Positions 8,304-16,566 of a DNA stretch of 64,000 nucleotides are shown here, one piece after another; position 1 is the stretch's first letter, and every line of letters starts with the position of its first letter. The stretch is from Clostridia bacterium (lineage in GTDB: Bacteria > Bacillota > Clostridia > Oscillospirales > CAG-272). Made by a program: the position numbers and the translations under genes. Under the pieces are notes generated by a model. It was not told where the DNA came from and did not search any database. It worked only from the letters and a program-made list of their open reading frames with translations. Location: NCBI GenBank assembly GCA_017428635.1, contig JAFRQK010000029.1, forward strand, positions 16,382 to 80,381, in the 5' to 3' direction.

Positions 8304-9150
8304 CATTAAGAAGGGCTCGGACACGGACCGCCCGTTTGTGCGCCTCGGTCAGGTATTCGAACGGGGTCAGACGGTCGTATCTGCCGCCCGCTCTGCCGGA
8401 GGTATCCGCTTTTTTCAACTCGAAAGTGAGCGGGCCGCCGAACCCGCATTTTATGAGGCGGCGGGCGACGCTCTCCCAGTCGACCTTGCCGTCGAACGGG
8501 AGAAGATGAAGATCGTCGCGCCACGTTATCACGCCGTCCTCCTCCGTCGCGCCGAAGTTGTCGTTCAGGTGCGTGACGGCGAGACGGTCGCCGTAAAGAG
8601 CCGTCTGATCTTTCGCCCCGTTGTAGCAGATCTCGTGGCCTACGTCCCAGCAGAATCCGACGGAGGGACAATCCTTGAGCGAGTCCATGACCGCTCTCAT
8701 GTGCTCCTCGCCCTCGGTGTTCTCAAAGGCGACGGTGATACCGCGCTTTTCGGAGCGTTCGGCGACTTTCGCGAAGTTCCGCAGCGCGTCGCCCTTGTGC
8801 TCGCGAAGAGCGGCGTCCGCCGCGTCGAAATCAAAGCCTATATAGACGTGGCAGACCGTGGCGGGAACGCCGGCGTCAGCCGTGCCGTCGATACAGTCGA
8901 GCAGTTCCGACAGCACCTCGTCGGTCTCTTCTCCCCTGCCCCACATTTTCACGATCTTTCCGAACGGCGCGTGGACGGAACCGTAGGTGAGGCCGAGCCG
9001 GTCCGCTTCGCGGCGGTACTCGGGCACGTCGGGACCCCACATCGTGAAAAAGCCGTCGAAGCCCGCCTCGCGGACCGTCTCAAGACGCTCGCGCGGGCTG
9101 TCTCCGTACGCTTCCGTTACGTTGACAAGAAGTTTTCGCGTCGGGCTCAT
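8281..9150 (-). CDS. Sugar phosphate isomerase/epimerase (xylose isomerase-like TIM barrel)
   Basis: 289 residues with the AP-endonuclease-2/xylose-isomerase-like fold. Probable metal ligands sit in VAFENTEG (Glu), CWDVGHE (Asp, His), HLND (His) and the final TFELK (Glu). Members isomerise or epimerise sugars or inositol-type compounds; the exact substrate is not predictable. The start ATG overlaps the stop of the upstream SGNH hydrolase (ATGA), so the two are co-translated. The last residues (NERKAFNS) and the stop codon are encoded by the hairpin array, so the natural C-terminus may have been replaced. Confidence 0.82.
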   Translation of the reverse strand: MSPTRKLLVNVTEAYGDSPRERLETVREAGFDGFFTMWGPDVPEYRREADRLGLTYGSVHAPFGKIVKMWGRGEETDEVLSELLDCIDGTADAGVPATVCHVYIGFDFDAADAALREHKGDALRNFAKVAERSEKRGITVAFENTEGEEHMRAVMDSLKDCPSVGFCWDVGHEICYNGAKDQTALYGDRLAVTHLNDNFGATEEDGVITWRDDLHLLPFDGKVDWESVARRLIKCGFGGPLTFELKKADTSGRAGGRYDRLTPFEYLTEAHKRAVRVRALLNERKAFNS

Positions 9151-9776
9151 TTACCGGAAAGAACGTCCTCGATGATCGGATAGATCGCCTCGGCGTAGAG
9201 GGATCCGATGAAGCGGGAGCCGTTTTCGTTCGGGTGTACGCCGTCGTCGGACCAGTGGTACATATCGGTCTCGACGCAGGCGGCGGCGAACAGTCCGTCG
9301 AGCGGTACGAACGCCGCGGCGTATTCGCGCGCGAGTTTGCGCGTGATGAGGATCTTTTCGTCTATGTCGGGATGGAATATCTGTTTGTCCGGGACGGGAA
9401 GGAGGAACGGCTCAAGGATGAGGATCTTCGCCTTCGTGCATCTCTTGATCCAGTCGAGCAGATAGCGGTAGTTCGCCTCGAAGACCGGCGCGGTGACCCA
9501 CGTTTTCGCCTCGGCGTTGTGCCACGTGTCGTTGACTCCGATGAGGATCGAGACGATATCGGGCTGCAGGTTGATACAGTCCTCTCTCCATCTGACCATG
9601 AGGTCCTTCGTCTGGTCGCCCGAGATGCCGAGGTTGATGAAATCAAAGTCGACGTCGGGGTACTCTTCCCTGATCAGCTCCGTCGCAAACTTCGGATAGC
9701 CGGGACCCATATCGCGGCAGTTTTCTCTGTCTCTGCCGGCGTCGGTGATGCTGTCTCCCTGAAACAGAATTTTCAT
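9147..9776 (-). CDS. SGNH/GDSL-family hydrolase (esterase)
   Basis: 209 residues. Block I FQGDSITDAGR places the nucleophile Ser at about 9. Block II glycine is in NLGISGDQT, block III in GVNDTWH, and block V DDGVHPNENG carries the Asp/His pair. Without a signal peptide it should be cytoplasmic; related enzymes deacetylate sugars or act as lysophospholipase-type esterases. Start ATG at 9776 has an AAAGGAGAAAA site. It is first in a two-gene operon with the sugar isomerase, which points to de-esterification of an imported sugar. Confidence 0.87.
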   Translation of the reverse strand: MKILFQGDSITDAGRDRENCRDMGPGYPKFATELIREEYPDVDFDFINLGISGDQTKDLMVRWREDCINLQPDIVSILIGVNDTWHNAEAKTWVTAPVFEANYRYLLDWIKRCTKAKILILEPFLLPVPDKQIFHPDIDEKILITRKLAREYAAAFVPLDGLFAAACVETDMYHWSDDGVHPNENGSRFIGSLYAEAIYPIIEDVLSGK

Positions 9777-9826
9777 CTTTTTTCTCCTTTATTCTGATAA
9801 AACTACGGGGTTTTCCTTCTTTTCAT

Positions 9827-9855
9827 ATATTACCATATTCCCGCTCTCATTTCAA
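9827..9855 (-). promoter_or_regulatory. Promoter of the SGNH hydrolase/isomerase operon
   Basis: Minus strand TTGAAA (9850-9855), 17-bp spacer, TAATAT (9827-9832). It is back to back with the GH2 promoter, leaving about 32 bp between the two -35 boxes for a shared regulator. Confidence 0.6.
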
Positions 9856-9887
9856 CCGAAAAACCTGCAAAATCCGCTTTTTTGTTG

Positions 9888-9916
9888 TTGAAGTGAGGGG
9901 CGTTTTATGGTAGAAT
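9888..9916 (+). promoter_or_regulatory. Promoter of the GH2/GH4 operon
   Basis: TTGAAG (9888-9893), 17-bp spacer, TAGAAT (9911-9916) with an extended TGG just before it. The -35 hexamer is identical to that of the fucosidase promoter. Confidence 0.6.
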
Positions 9917-9963
9917 ATAAAGTGGTAGAAAATGCGGTCCTTTCGCGGCCGCCGGAGGTGGAA

Positions 9964-11655
9964 ATGATATACAGAACGGAACACCCGAACCCGCAGTTCG
10001 AGCGTGAAAACTGGCGGTGTCTGAACGGACAGTGGGATTTTGAATACGACCAAGGCAAAAGCGGCGAGGCGCGCGGAATGCATAAGCCTGACGCGGAATA
10101 CTCGCTTAAAATAAACGTTCCCTTCTGTCCCGAGTCGTCCCTTTCGGGGATCGGAAACACCGATTTTCTGAACTCAGTCTGGTACAAAAGGACCGTCGAT
10201 ATTTCAAAAGAAGAACTTAAAGGCAGAGTTATCCTCCGCTTCGGAGCCGTCGACTACGAGGCGACGGTCTTCGTGAACGGGAACGAGGCGTTTTCGCACA
10301 AGGGCGGATACGTCGGATTCGGCGGCGATATCACCGATCTGCTCACTCCGGGCGAGAACGTGATCACCGTCCGCGCGGTCGACGACACGAGAGACAGGAT
10401 GATACCGAGCGGCAAGCAGTGCCGGTGGTACCGCTCGTCCGGCTGCTCCTACACCCGCACGACGGGGATATGGCAGACGGTGTGGCTCGAATTCGTACCC
10501 GCCGCGCGGATACTGAGCGTGAAATACGACACCGACCCCGGGTCTGCCGTCGTGAATATCATGGCGAAAGTGAACGGCGCGGGAACGCTGCGCGCCGAGG
10601 CGTTCTACGAAGGGCGTCCCGTCGGCGAGGCGCAGACGGATACGGCGGGCGGCGCGGCCGTCCTTTCGATAAAGCTCTCCGAGCGTCATCTTTGGGAGAT
10701 CGGTCACGGACGCCTTTACGATCTCGTTCTCACGTTCGGCGAAGACCGCGTAAAGAGTTATTTCGGTCTGCGCTCCGTCACGCTCGACGGATACCGATTC
10801 CTGCTCAACGGAAAGAGCGTTTTTCAGCGGACGATCCTCGATCAGGGTTTCTATCCCGACGGTATCTATACAGCTCCGTCCGACGCCGAACTTGAAGCGG
10901 ATATCGACCGCTCGATGGCTCTCGGCTTCAACGGCGCGAGACTTCACCAGAAGATATTCGAGCAGAGATTCCTCTATCACTGCGACAGGAAGGGCTACAT
11001 AGTCTGGGGCGAGTTCCCGAGCTGGGGACTTGACAACTCCGAGCCCGACACGATCTACGGCGTTCTCCCCGAATGGCTCGAAGAGGTCGCGCGGGATTAC
11101 AACCACCCCGCGATCATCGGTTGGTGTCCGTTCAACGAGACGGAAGAAGACCAGTACCGCGATCTTGTGAGAGCGGTGTATCTGGCGACGAAGGCCGCCG
11201 ATCCGACGCGCCCGGTGATAGACACGTCCGGCTACGTTCACGTGCTGACCGATATCTTCGACGTTCACGATTACGAGCAGATCCCCGAGAGGTTCGCGGG
11301 CCATTATGAGAAACTCGCCGAGGAAGGTAAATTCAAATATAGCCACGAATACTCGCAGGAATACGCCGGGGGACAGCCGATCTTCGTCAGCGAATTCGGC
11401 GGGATGACTCTCTCGTCCGGCGACCGCGTATGGGGTTACAGCAAGCTCGACGACGAAGAGCAGTTCTACCGCAACTACGAGGCGCTCGTGAACGTTCTTC
11501 TCGACAACCCGCGGATCATGGGTTTCTGCTACACCCAGCTGACGGACGTCGAGCAGGAAGTGAACGGGCTGTACAAATACGACCGGACGCCTAAGTTCGA
11601 CGAACAGCGTATCCGCGCGATCAACACGCGGCGCGCCGCGATCGAAGACCTGTAA
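9964..11655 (+). CDS. GH2 beta-glycosidase (beta-galactosidase/glucuronidase type)
   Basis: 563 residues from ATG at 9964, which has a perfect GGAGG seven bases upstream; the in-frame GTG at 9907 overlaps the promoter. Domain order: sugar-binding jelly roll (1-155), immunoglobulin-like domain (about 160-255), TIM barrel (about 260-560). The general acid is Glu 392 in GWCPFNETE and the nucleophile Glu 477 in VSEFGG. It is much shorter than LacZ (about 1000 residues) and has no signal peptide. Specificity among galactosides, mannosides and glucuronides cannot be read from sequence alone. It forms an operon with the GH4 enzyme 24 bp downstream. Confidence 0.88.
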   Translation: MIYRTEHPNPQFERENWRCLNGQWDFEYDQGKSGEARGMHKPDAEYSLKINVPFCPESSLSGIGNTDFLNSVWYKRTVDISKEELKGRVILRFGAVDYEATVFVNGNEAFSHKGGYVGFGGDITDLLTPGENVITVRAVDDTRDRMIPSGKQCRWYRSSGCSYTRTTGIWQTVWLEFVPAARILSVKYDTDPGSAVVNIMAKVNGAGTLRAEAFYEGRPVGEAQTDTAGGAAVLSIKLSERHLWEIGHGRLYDLVLTFGEDRVKSYFGLRSVTLDGYRFLLNGKSVFQRTILDQGFYPDGIYTAPSDAELEADIDRSMALGFNGARLHQKIFEQRFLYHCDRKGYIVWGEFPSWGLDNSEPDTIYGVLPEWLEEVARDYNHPAIIGWCPFNETEEDQYRDLVRAVYLATKAADPTRPVIDTSGYVHVLTDIFDVHDYEQIPERFAGHYEKLAEEGKFKYSHEYSQEYAGGQPIFVSEFGGMTLSSGDRVWGYSKLDDEEQFYRNYEALVNVLLDNPRIMGFCYTQLTDVEQEVNGLYKYDRTPKFDEQRIRAINTRRAAIEDL

Positions 11656-11679
11656 ACAATATCCGAAAGGAGAATAGAT

Positions 11680-12999
11680 ATGAAACTCACTTTTATGGGC
11701 GCGGGAAGCACGGTTTTCGCGCGCAACGTGGTCGGAGACACCATGATGGCGGATCCCTTCCACGACGTTGAGGTCGCGCTTTACGACATCGACGCGCAGC
11801 GTCTCGAGGAGTCCTACACGATCATCACCGCCATGAACGACACGGTGAACGAAGGACGCGCAAAGATCAAAAAATATCTCGGGGTCGAAAACAGACGCGA
11901 GGCGCTCCGCGGAGCGGACTTCGTCGTCAACGCGATCCAGGTCGGTCTTTACGATCCCTGCACGATCATCGACTTTGAGGTTCCGAAGAAATACGGCCTC
12001 CGCCAGACGATCGGCGACAGCCTCGGCATCGGAGGAATTTTCAGAGGCCTGCGCACGATCCACGTGCTGAAGGGCTTTGCGGAGGATATGCAGTCGGTAT
12101 GCCCGAACGCGTGGTTCCTCAACTATACGAACCCGATGGCGATCCTCTCCGGCTTCATGCAGAGATTCACGAAGGTCAAGACCGTCGGCCTGTGCCACTC
12201 CGTTCAGGTCTGCTCGCATGATCTGCTCGAATCCCTCGGTATGGAGGACAAACTCGAGGGACGCTACGAGAAGATCGCGGGCATCAACCACATGGGCTGG
12301 CTGCTCGAGATCCACGATAAGGACGGCAACGACCTTTATCCCGAGATCAGACGGCGCGCCGCCGAGAAGAACGCGACGGAGAAGCACCACGATATGGTCC
12401 GCTTCGACTACATCGCGAAACTCGGCTACTACTGCACCGAGAGCTCGGAGCATAACTCCGAATACAACCCCTTCTACATCAAGCCGGGCAGAGACGATCT
12501 GATCGAGAAATTCAATATCCCGCTCGACGAATATCCGCGCCGCTGCATCAACCAGATCCAGGGATGGAAAGAGGAATACGCGGAGATCCTCAAAACGGGA
12601 AGGATCGAGCACGAAAGATCCCGTGAGTACGCTTCTCACATCATGGAAGCGATCGTCACCGGAAATCCGTACAAGATCGGCGGAAACGTCCTCAACCGCG
12701 GCGTCATCTCCAACCTGCCGTACGACGCGTGCGTAGAGGTACCCTGCCTCGTCGACAAGAACGGCATCACGCCGACGTACGTGGGCGATCTCCCGCTTCA
12801 GCTCGCGGCGATGAACTCCTCGAATATCTACGCGCAGATGCTGACGATCGAAGCCGCCGTAACCTGCGACCGCTCGAAGGTCTATCAGGCGGCGATGATG
12901 GATCCGCACACCGGAGCGGAGCTGTCGACCGACGAGATCGTCGCGATGTGCGACGAACTTATCGCGGCGCACGAAGGAGCCGGATATCCGATTTTTTAA
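11680..12999 (+). CDS. melA: GH4 alpha-galactosidase (MelA type), NAD- and Mn-dependent
   Basis: 439 residues. GH4 enzymes cleave glycosides by an oxidation-elimination route using NAD+ and a divalent metal. The N-terminus FMGAGSTVFARN is the NAD-binding loop, LYDIDAQRLEES matches MelA, and the metal ligands Cys 172 (GLCHSVQ) and His 204 (GINHMGW) are present. GLCHSVQ is the MelA-type signature, favouring alpha-galactosidase over 6-phospho-glycosidase or alpha-glucuronidase. The start has an AAAGGAGA site 7 bp upstream. It is the last gene before a strong terminator, and with the GH2 enzyme upstream would release galactose from imported oligosaccharides. Confidence 0.85.
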   Translation: MKLTFMGAGSTVFARNVVGDTMMADPFHDVEVALYDIDAQRLEESYTIITAMNDTVNEGRAKIKKYLGVENRREALRGADFVVNAIQVGLYDPCTIIDFEVPKKYGLRQTIGDSLGIGGIFRGLRTIHVLKGFAEDMQSVCPNAWFLNYTNPMAILSGFMQRFTKVKTVGLCHSVQVCSHDLLESLGMEDKLEGRYEKIAGINHMGWLLEIHDKDGNDLYPEIRRRAAEKNATEKHHDMVRFDYIAKLGYYCTESSEHNSEYNPFYIKPGRDDLIEKFNIPLDEYPRRCINQIQGWKEEYAEILKTGRIEHERSREYASHIMEAIVTGNPYKIGGNVLNRGVISNLPYDACVEVPCLVDKNGITPTYVGDLPLQLAAMNSSNIYAQMLTIEAAVTCDRSKVYQAAMMDPHTGAELSTDEIVAMCDELIAAHEGAGYPIF

Positions 13000-13010
13000 A
13001 CTGTAAACTA

Positions 13011-13040
13011 AAAAGCCGCCCGAATCGGGCGGCTTTTTTG
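13011..13040 (+). terminator. Intrinsic terminator after the GH2/GH4 operon
   Basis: AAAAGCCGCCCG - aat - CGGGCGGCTTTTTT: ten-base stem and T-run beginning 11 bp after the GH4 stop. Confidence 0.92.
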
Positions 13041-13062
13041 CATACCGTAGAATCAAAGTAAT

Positions 13063-13289
13063 GACGGCTCCGCCGTCAATTCACGAAAGCAGAGCTTTCA
13101 ATTCATGATTACCGCGTTTTTCGCGGAAATCAATTCATGCGCCGCAGGCGCAATTCATTCGTCTTTAATATCCCTTCCCCGTTCCCGCATATAGAGAAAA
13201 TGAATTGCACCCTTCGGGTGCGTGAATTGTCCCTTCGGGACGTGAATTGATTTTGCCGAGGGCAAAATCGTGAATTGCACCTTCGGTGC
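13063..13289. repeat. Second array of short hairpins with constant AATTCATG/CGTGAATTG linkers
   Basis: Eight stem-loops of different sequence: 13063-13077 (GACGGC), 13085-13099 (GAAAGC), 13108-13130 (ATT.CCGCG), 13139-13151 (GCGCC), 13207-13221 (GCACCC), 13230-13240 (TCCC), 13250-13268 (ATTTTGCC) and 13277-13289 (GCACC). The first four are followed by AATTCACG/AATTCATG/CAATTCATG; the last four are preceded by ATGAATTG or CGTGAATTG. A non-palindromic core (13158-13199) sits at the flip point. The design matches the array at 8081-8303 although the stems differ. This and two terminators fill most of the 390-bp gap between the GH4 and GntR genes. Confidence 0.88.
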
Positions 13290-13292
13290 ATT

Positions 13293-13318
13293 AAAAAGAC
13301 GGCCCTGCCGTTTTTTTC
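13293..13318. terminator. Short bidirectional terminator-like hairpin
   Basis: AAAAAG - ACGGC - cct - GCCGT - TTTTTT at the right end of the hairpin array, 10 bp before the GntR promoter. The five-base stem with A- and T-runs would insulate the GntR operon. Confidence 0.65.
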
Positions 13319-13327
13319 AAAAAACCA

Positions 13328-13375
13328 TTGACAACGCGAGTGTATTGGTGTATTATTGTACTAACACAATAGCAC
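13328..13375 (+). promoter_or_regulatory. Promoter and palindromic operator of the GntR/ABC operon
   Basis: TTGACA (13328-13333), 17 bp, TATTAT (13351-13356). An imperfect 36-bp dyad (13340-13375) runs GTGTATTGGTGT ... ACACAATAGCAC, with the inner exact repeat TATTGT (13354-13359) / ACAATA (13366-13371), covering the -10 box and start point. YtrA-type GntR repressors usually bind such sites and repress their own operon. Confidence 0.8.
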
Positions 13376-13390
13376 AAAGGGAGGATGTCA

Positions 13391-13807
13391 TTGAATACCT
13401 GGAAATTCGACCCGGAGAAACCGTTGTTCCGTCAGATATGCGACCGGCTGTGCGACGAGATCGCGCGCGGCGCATACCCGCCGGGAAGCAAAGTTCCCTC
13501 CGTCAGAGAACTCGCGGTGATCGCGGGGGTAAACCCGAACACCGTCCAGCGCGCCCTCTCCGAGCTTGAGGACGAGGGGATCCTCGTCTCAAGGCGCGGC
13601 GACGGACGGTACGTCGCCGACAACGGAACGCTCAAGGACAGCATGCTCCTCGAGCGGTCGCGCACCGCTACGACCGAGTTCGTACGCGCGATGAAGGATC
13701 TCGGGCTTGACGACGCGATGATCCGCGAATCACTTGAAAAGGCGCTCACCGAAGCGCCGGGAACGAAAGGAGTTGACGCTGCAAGTGGAACGGCAGTTTA
13801 TTCTTGA
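13391..13807 (+). CDS. GntR-family repressor, YtrA subfamily
   Basis: 138 residues from TTG at 13391. The ATG at 13385 directly abuts the GGGAGG ribosome site, leaving no spacer, whereas TTG lies six bases away and gives the usual family N-terminus (NTWKFDPEKPLFRQI). The winged-helix domain (about 8-75) includes PPGSKVPSVRELA and the recognition helix VNPNTVQRALSELE; the effector domain is minimal, as in YtrA. It heads an operon with an ABC ATPase, a permease, a membrane protein and a lipoprotein and probably represses it through the dyad over its promoter, responding to envelope or antibiotic stress (family knowledge). Confidence 0.88.
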   Translation: MNTWKFDPEKPLFRQICDRLCDEIARGAYPPGSKVPSVRELAVIAGVNPNTVQRALSELEDEGILVSRRGDGRYVADNGTLKDSMLLERSRTATTEFVRAMKDLGLDDAMIRESLEKALTEAPGTKGVDAASGTAVYS

Positions 13808-14489
13808 ATGCAACAACCTGACGAAGCTCTACGGACAGAAGCCGGCGCTTCTGGACGTAAATCTAAAACTCTGCCTCGGCAGGATCGTCGGCCTGCTCGG
13901 CCCGAACGGTTCGGGCAAGACGACGCTGATCAAACTCGCCAACGGTCTTCTGACGCCTACGTCGGGCGAGATCCTGATAGACGGGATGAAACCGGGCGTT
14001 GAGACGAAAAAGATCGTCTCCTTCCTTCCCGACTGCGATTTTCTCGCCGGGTGGATGACGATCGAGCGGGCTATCGAGTACTCCCGCGATTTCTTCTCCG
14101 ACTTCCGCACCGACGCTGCGAAAGAGATGGTGGCGCGGCTCGGGCTCGATCTCAAGCAGAAGATAAGAACGCTCTCCAAAGGCAACCGTGAAAAAGTCTC
14201 CCTTATCCTTGCGATGAGCCGCGAGGCGAAACTGTACCTGCTCGACGAGCCGATCGCGGGCGTCGACCCCGCGACGAGAGAATACATCCTCGAGACGATC
14301 CTCGCGAATTACGCGGAGAACTCTACCGTCGTGATCTCGACCCACCTGATCGCCGACGTCGAAACGATCCTGAACGACGTTCTGTTCATCAGAGAAGGCA
14401 GGATCGACCTGTACAGAAGCGCGGAGGAGATCCGCGAGACGGAACACATGAGCGTCGACGCTCTGTTCCGGGAGGTGTACAAATGGTAA
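13785..14489 (+). CDS. ABC transporter ATPase (YtrB-like)
   Basis: About 234 residues. The start is uncertain: GAAAGGAG at 13765-13772 lies 12 bp before GTG 13785 and 6 bp before an in-frame CTG at 13779; either start lies inside the end of the GntR gene, implying coupling. Walker A GPNGSGKT (about 38-45), a signature read as LSKGNREK instead of LSGGQ, Walker B LYLLDEP and switch His in ISTH. The LSKGN signature is typical of YtrB/EcsA-like ATPases. It pairs with the permease encoded next. Confidence 0.88.
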   Translation: MERQFILECNNLTKLYGQKPALLDVNLKLCLGRIVGLLGPNGSGKTTLIKLANGLLTPTSGEILIDGMKPGVETKKIVSFLPDCDFLAGWMTIERAIEYSRDFFSDFRTDAAKEMVARLGLDLKQKIRTLSKGNREKVSLILAMSREAKLYLLDEPIAGVDPATREYILETILANYAENSTVVISTHLIADVETILNDVLFIREGRIDLYRSAEEIRETEHMSVDALFREVYKW

Positions 14490-15259
14490 GGAAACTATAC
14501 AAGCACGAAGCGCTCTTTTATCTGCGCTGGTTCATTCCGATCGCAGCGGCGTGTATCGGCATCGCGCTGATAAGCAAGCTGACGCTGCTCTTCCCCGATA
14601 ATCAGATCACGGAGATCATCAAATCCATGATCATTTCCGTCTATCTGTCATCGCTCGGCGCAATGATCGTGTTCGGCATCGTGATCGTATCGCTCCGGTT
14701 CTTCAGGAGCATGTTCACCCACGAGGGATATTTCACCCACACGATCCCGGTAGAGCCGTCGTCTCTTCTCAACTGCAAGCTGATCTGCGGCGTGCTGTTC
14801 ATGCTCGTCCTCGTCGCAGTCGCCGGGACGTCAGTGTTCATCATGTCGCTCGGTCAGGAACTCGCGGTGGCTCTGCAGCAGATATTTGAAGGATTCTCGT
14901 CCGCGTTCAGAAACGGCGAGGGACTCGACGTCGTTCTGTTCATCATCGAGATCTGCCTCTGCGCGCTGCTTTACCTTCTGAGAAAGATCCTGCACGTTTA
15001 CTGCGCATGCTCGATCGGTCAGCGTATGAAGAGCAAGATCGGCGGCGCGATCATGTGGTTCTTCATCCTCTACGGGATCCAGCAGGGCGCGGGCACGGTC
15101 CTTGAACTCGTATTTCTTCCCATATTGTTCAGCGAGGATTCCTCTATCGTCACGATGCACGTCATGCTGTCGGGATACGCGCTTTATCAGTTCGCGATCG
15201 CCTTGACGTTCTATCTGATCTCGAGATACAGGATCAAGAACAGGTTGAATCTGGAATAA
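14483..15259 (+). CDS. ABC-2 type permease
   Basis: 258 residues with about six hydrophobic segments (starting near 16, 50, 98, 150, 180 and 225) and no catalytic motif. The ATG overlaps the end of the ATPase gene by 7 bp. It forms the membrane part of a YtrBC-like exporter; substrate unknown. Confidence 0.82.
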   Translation: MVRKLYKHEALFYLRWFIPIAAACIGIALISKLTLLFPDNQITEIIKSMIISVYLSSLGAMIVFGIVIVSLRFFRSMFTHEGYFTHTIPVEPSSLLNCKLICGVLFMLVLVAVAGTSVFIMSLGQELAVALQQIFEGFSSAFRNGEGLDVVLFIIEICLCALLYLLRKILHVYCACSIGQRMKSKIGGAIMWFFILYGIQQGAGTVLELVFLPILFSEDSSIVTMHVMLSGYALYQFAIALTFYLISRYRIKNRLNLE

Positions 15260-15293
15260 GCGTTTTTATTCTCAGAACAAGGAGGTTTTTGTT

Positions 15294-15950
15294 TTGAGTG
15301 AAGAAATCACAGTCAAGAAAGGGCTTCCACTCATAGCAAAAATAATGATACCAATCGGAGCGGTGCTTCATTTTCTCATGATGCTGTTTATGATCGTCGT
15401 CGGGGTGATCTGCCTGTTCGGCGTACTGCTGATGTCCATGTCCGAGGACGTGCATGTGACCGATCCCGCAGAGTACAGCCGTGTCGACGGGGGAAAAACC
15501 GTAAGTTTTTTTCCGGAGTCCGTCGAGGAGTTTACGATCAACCGATATAGCTACACCGCGCACAGATTCCTTGATGACACCTGCGAGATATTTCTCGATA
15601 TTACCGTCACTAATGAACAGTTTGACCGACTGATAACGGAAGCGCGCGGATACCCCGGAGTCCTCGAAGAACCTGCGTACTATGACGGGGATTATACCGA
15701 AATCGTATTTACGGATTATTACGTACTTAACGACGACCCCATTCCGAACGACGTAAACCGTGTCGGGAACGCGCATATTTCGAAAGTCATTTATAACGAG
15801 AAGAACCACAATATCATCTACGAATATTTATATGCGCTCGATTCCGGCTCGTATCCCGTATACGAGGTCGAATACTTCAACCGATTCGCCATCTGGGAAG
15901 TCGAGTACAGCGAAAACTGCAGCAACTTCGCGGCGGATCCGCAAAGGTAA
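15294..15950 (+). CDS. Membrane-anchored protein of unknown function
   Basis: 218 residues starting at TTG 15294, placed eight bases after a GGAGG; no ATG or in-frame GTG fits. After a short polar stretch a hydrophobic segment (about 14-48, IAKIMIPIGAVLHFLMMLFM onward) forms one long or two close membrane spans. The remaining about 165 residues are acidic, Tyr-rich and probably extracytoplasmic. I do not recognise a family. It lies between the ABC permease and a lipoprotein, so it may be an accessory of that exporter. Confidence 0.75.
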   Translation: MSEEITVKKGLPLIAKIMIPIGAVLHFLMMLFMIVVGVICLFGVLLMSMSEDVHVTDPAEYSRVDGGKTVSFFPESVEEFTINRYSYTAHRFLDDTCEIFLDITVTNEQFDRLITEARGYPGVLEEPAYYDGDYTEIVFTDYYVLNDDPIPNDVNRVGNAHISKVIYNEKNHNIIYEYLYALDSGSYPVYEVEYFNRFAIWEVEYSENCSNFAADPQR

Positions 15951-15984
15951 ACGGCGCGGCTGTGAAAAAAGAGGATACTTAAAA

Positions 15985-16524
15985 ATGAGACGCAAAACGA
16001 TTCTTTCTGCGGCCGCGCTTGTGCTGATCTGTGCGATCGCGCTGTCGCTGTGTTCGTGCTTAAATTCCATTCATACGGATTACAGCGTTGAAGCGTACGA
16101 AAAAGGATTGCGCTACAGTTCCGTTATGCCCCGACCGGATCAGTTCGGGGACAGCGAAGAGATCTTCACAAAACACTTTCAGGTGGATTTTGCGTTCTTT
16201 CGATCTCATACGTATATTCTCATAGCAAAATATGACCGGGAAAAATACGAAGAGAAAAGAGACCGGCTTCTTTCTTCAGGCGGTTTTGAGACAGAGCCGA
16301 TCAAAGAACCAGATTACGGCGATATCGCCACCTCGTTTGAACTTGACGGATTTCATTTCGGTTATCTGCTCCTGAGCGAATATCCCAAAAGAATGTATTT
16401 TATCGGATACAGAGACGAAACGAGGCAGATCGCCTACGTCTGGTTTGACGATCCGGATTTAGACTATATCGAGACGGAATTCGATCAGTTTCTTCGTGAA
16501 TACGGATGGGAGTGTCCTAAATAA
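15985..16524 (+). CDS. Putative lipoprotein
   Basis: 179 residues from ATG 15985 with an AGAGG site upstream; the open frame continues back to 15760 but overlaps the previous gene and lacks a ribosome site. A signal peptide ends in a lipobox-like LSLCSC (Cys about 23-25). The mature part contains HFQVDFAFFRSHTYILIAKYD and ends YGWECPK. No family recognised. Last gene of the GntR operon, followed directly by a terminator. Confidence 0.75.
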   Translation: MRRKTILSAAALVLICAIALSLCSCLNSIHTDYSVEAYEKGLRYSSVMPRPDQFGDSEEIFTKHFQVDFAFFRSHTYILIAKYDREKYEEKRDRLLSSGGFETEPIKEPDYGDIATSFELDGFHFGYLLLSEYPKRMYFIGYRDETRQIAYVWFDDPDLDYIETEFDQFLREYGWECPK

Positions 16525-16534
16525 GGATTTAAGT

Positions 16535-16566
16535 CAAAAAATGACCTCGGAAGAGGTCATTTTTTA
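16535..16566. terminator. Bidirectional terminator between converging operons
   Basis: AAAAAATGACCTC - ggaa - GAGGTCATTTTTT. The stop codon of the leftward amidohydrolase lies inside the hairpin stem (16557-16559). Confidence 0.92.

Noticed and set aside
10204-13056. Very long open frame (about 950 codons) on the minus strand opposite GH2 and GH4
   Set aside because: Arg/Asp/Val-rich shadow of high-GC coding DNA; the plus-strand genes have intact catalytic motifs and ribosome sites, and the minus frame shows no family signature.
13063-13289. Set of stacked rho-independent terminators
   Set aside because: The stems are followed by AATTCATG-type linkers, not T-runs; only the elements at 13011-13040 and 13293-13318 look like terminators.
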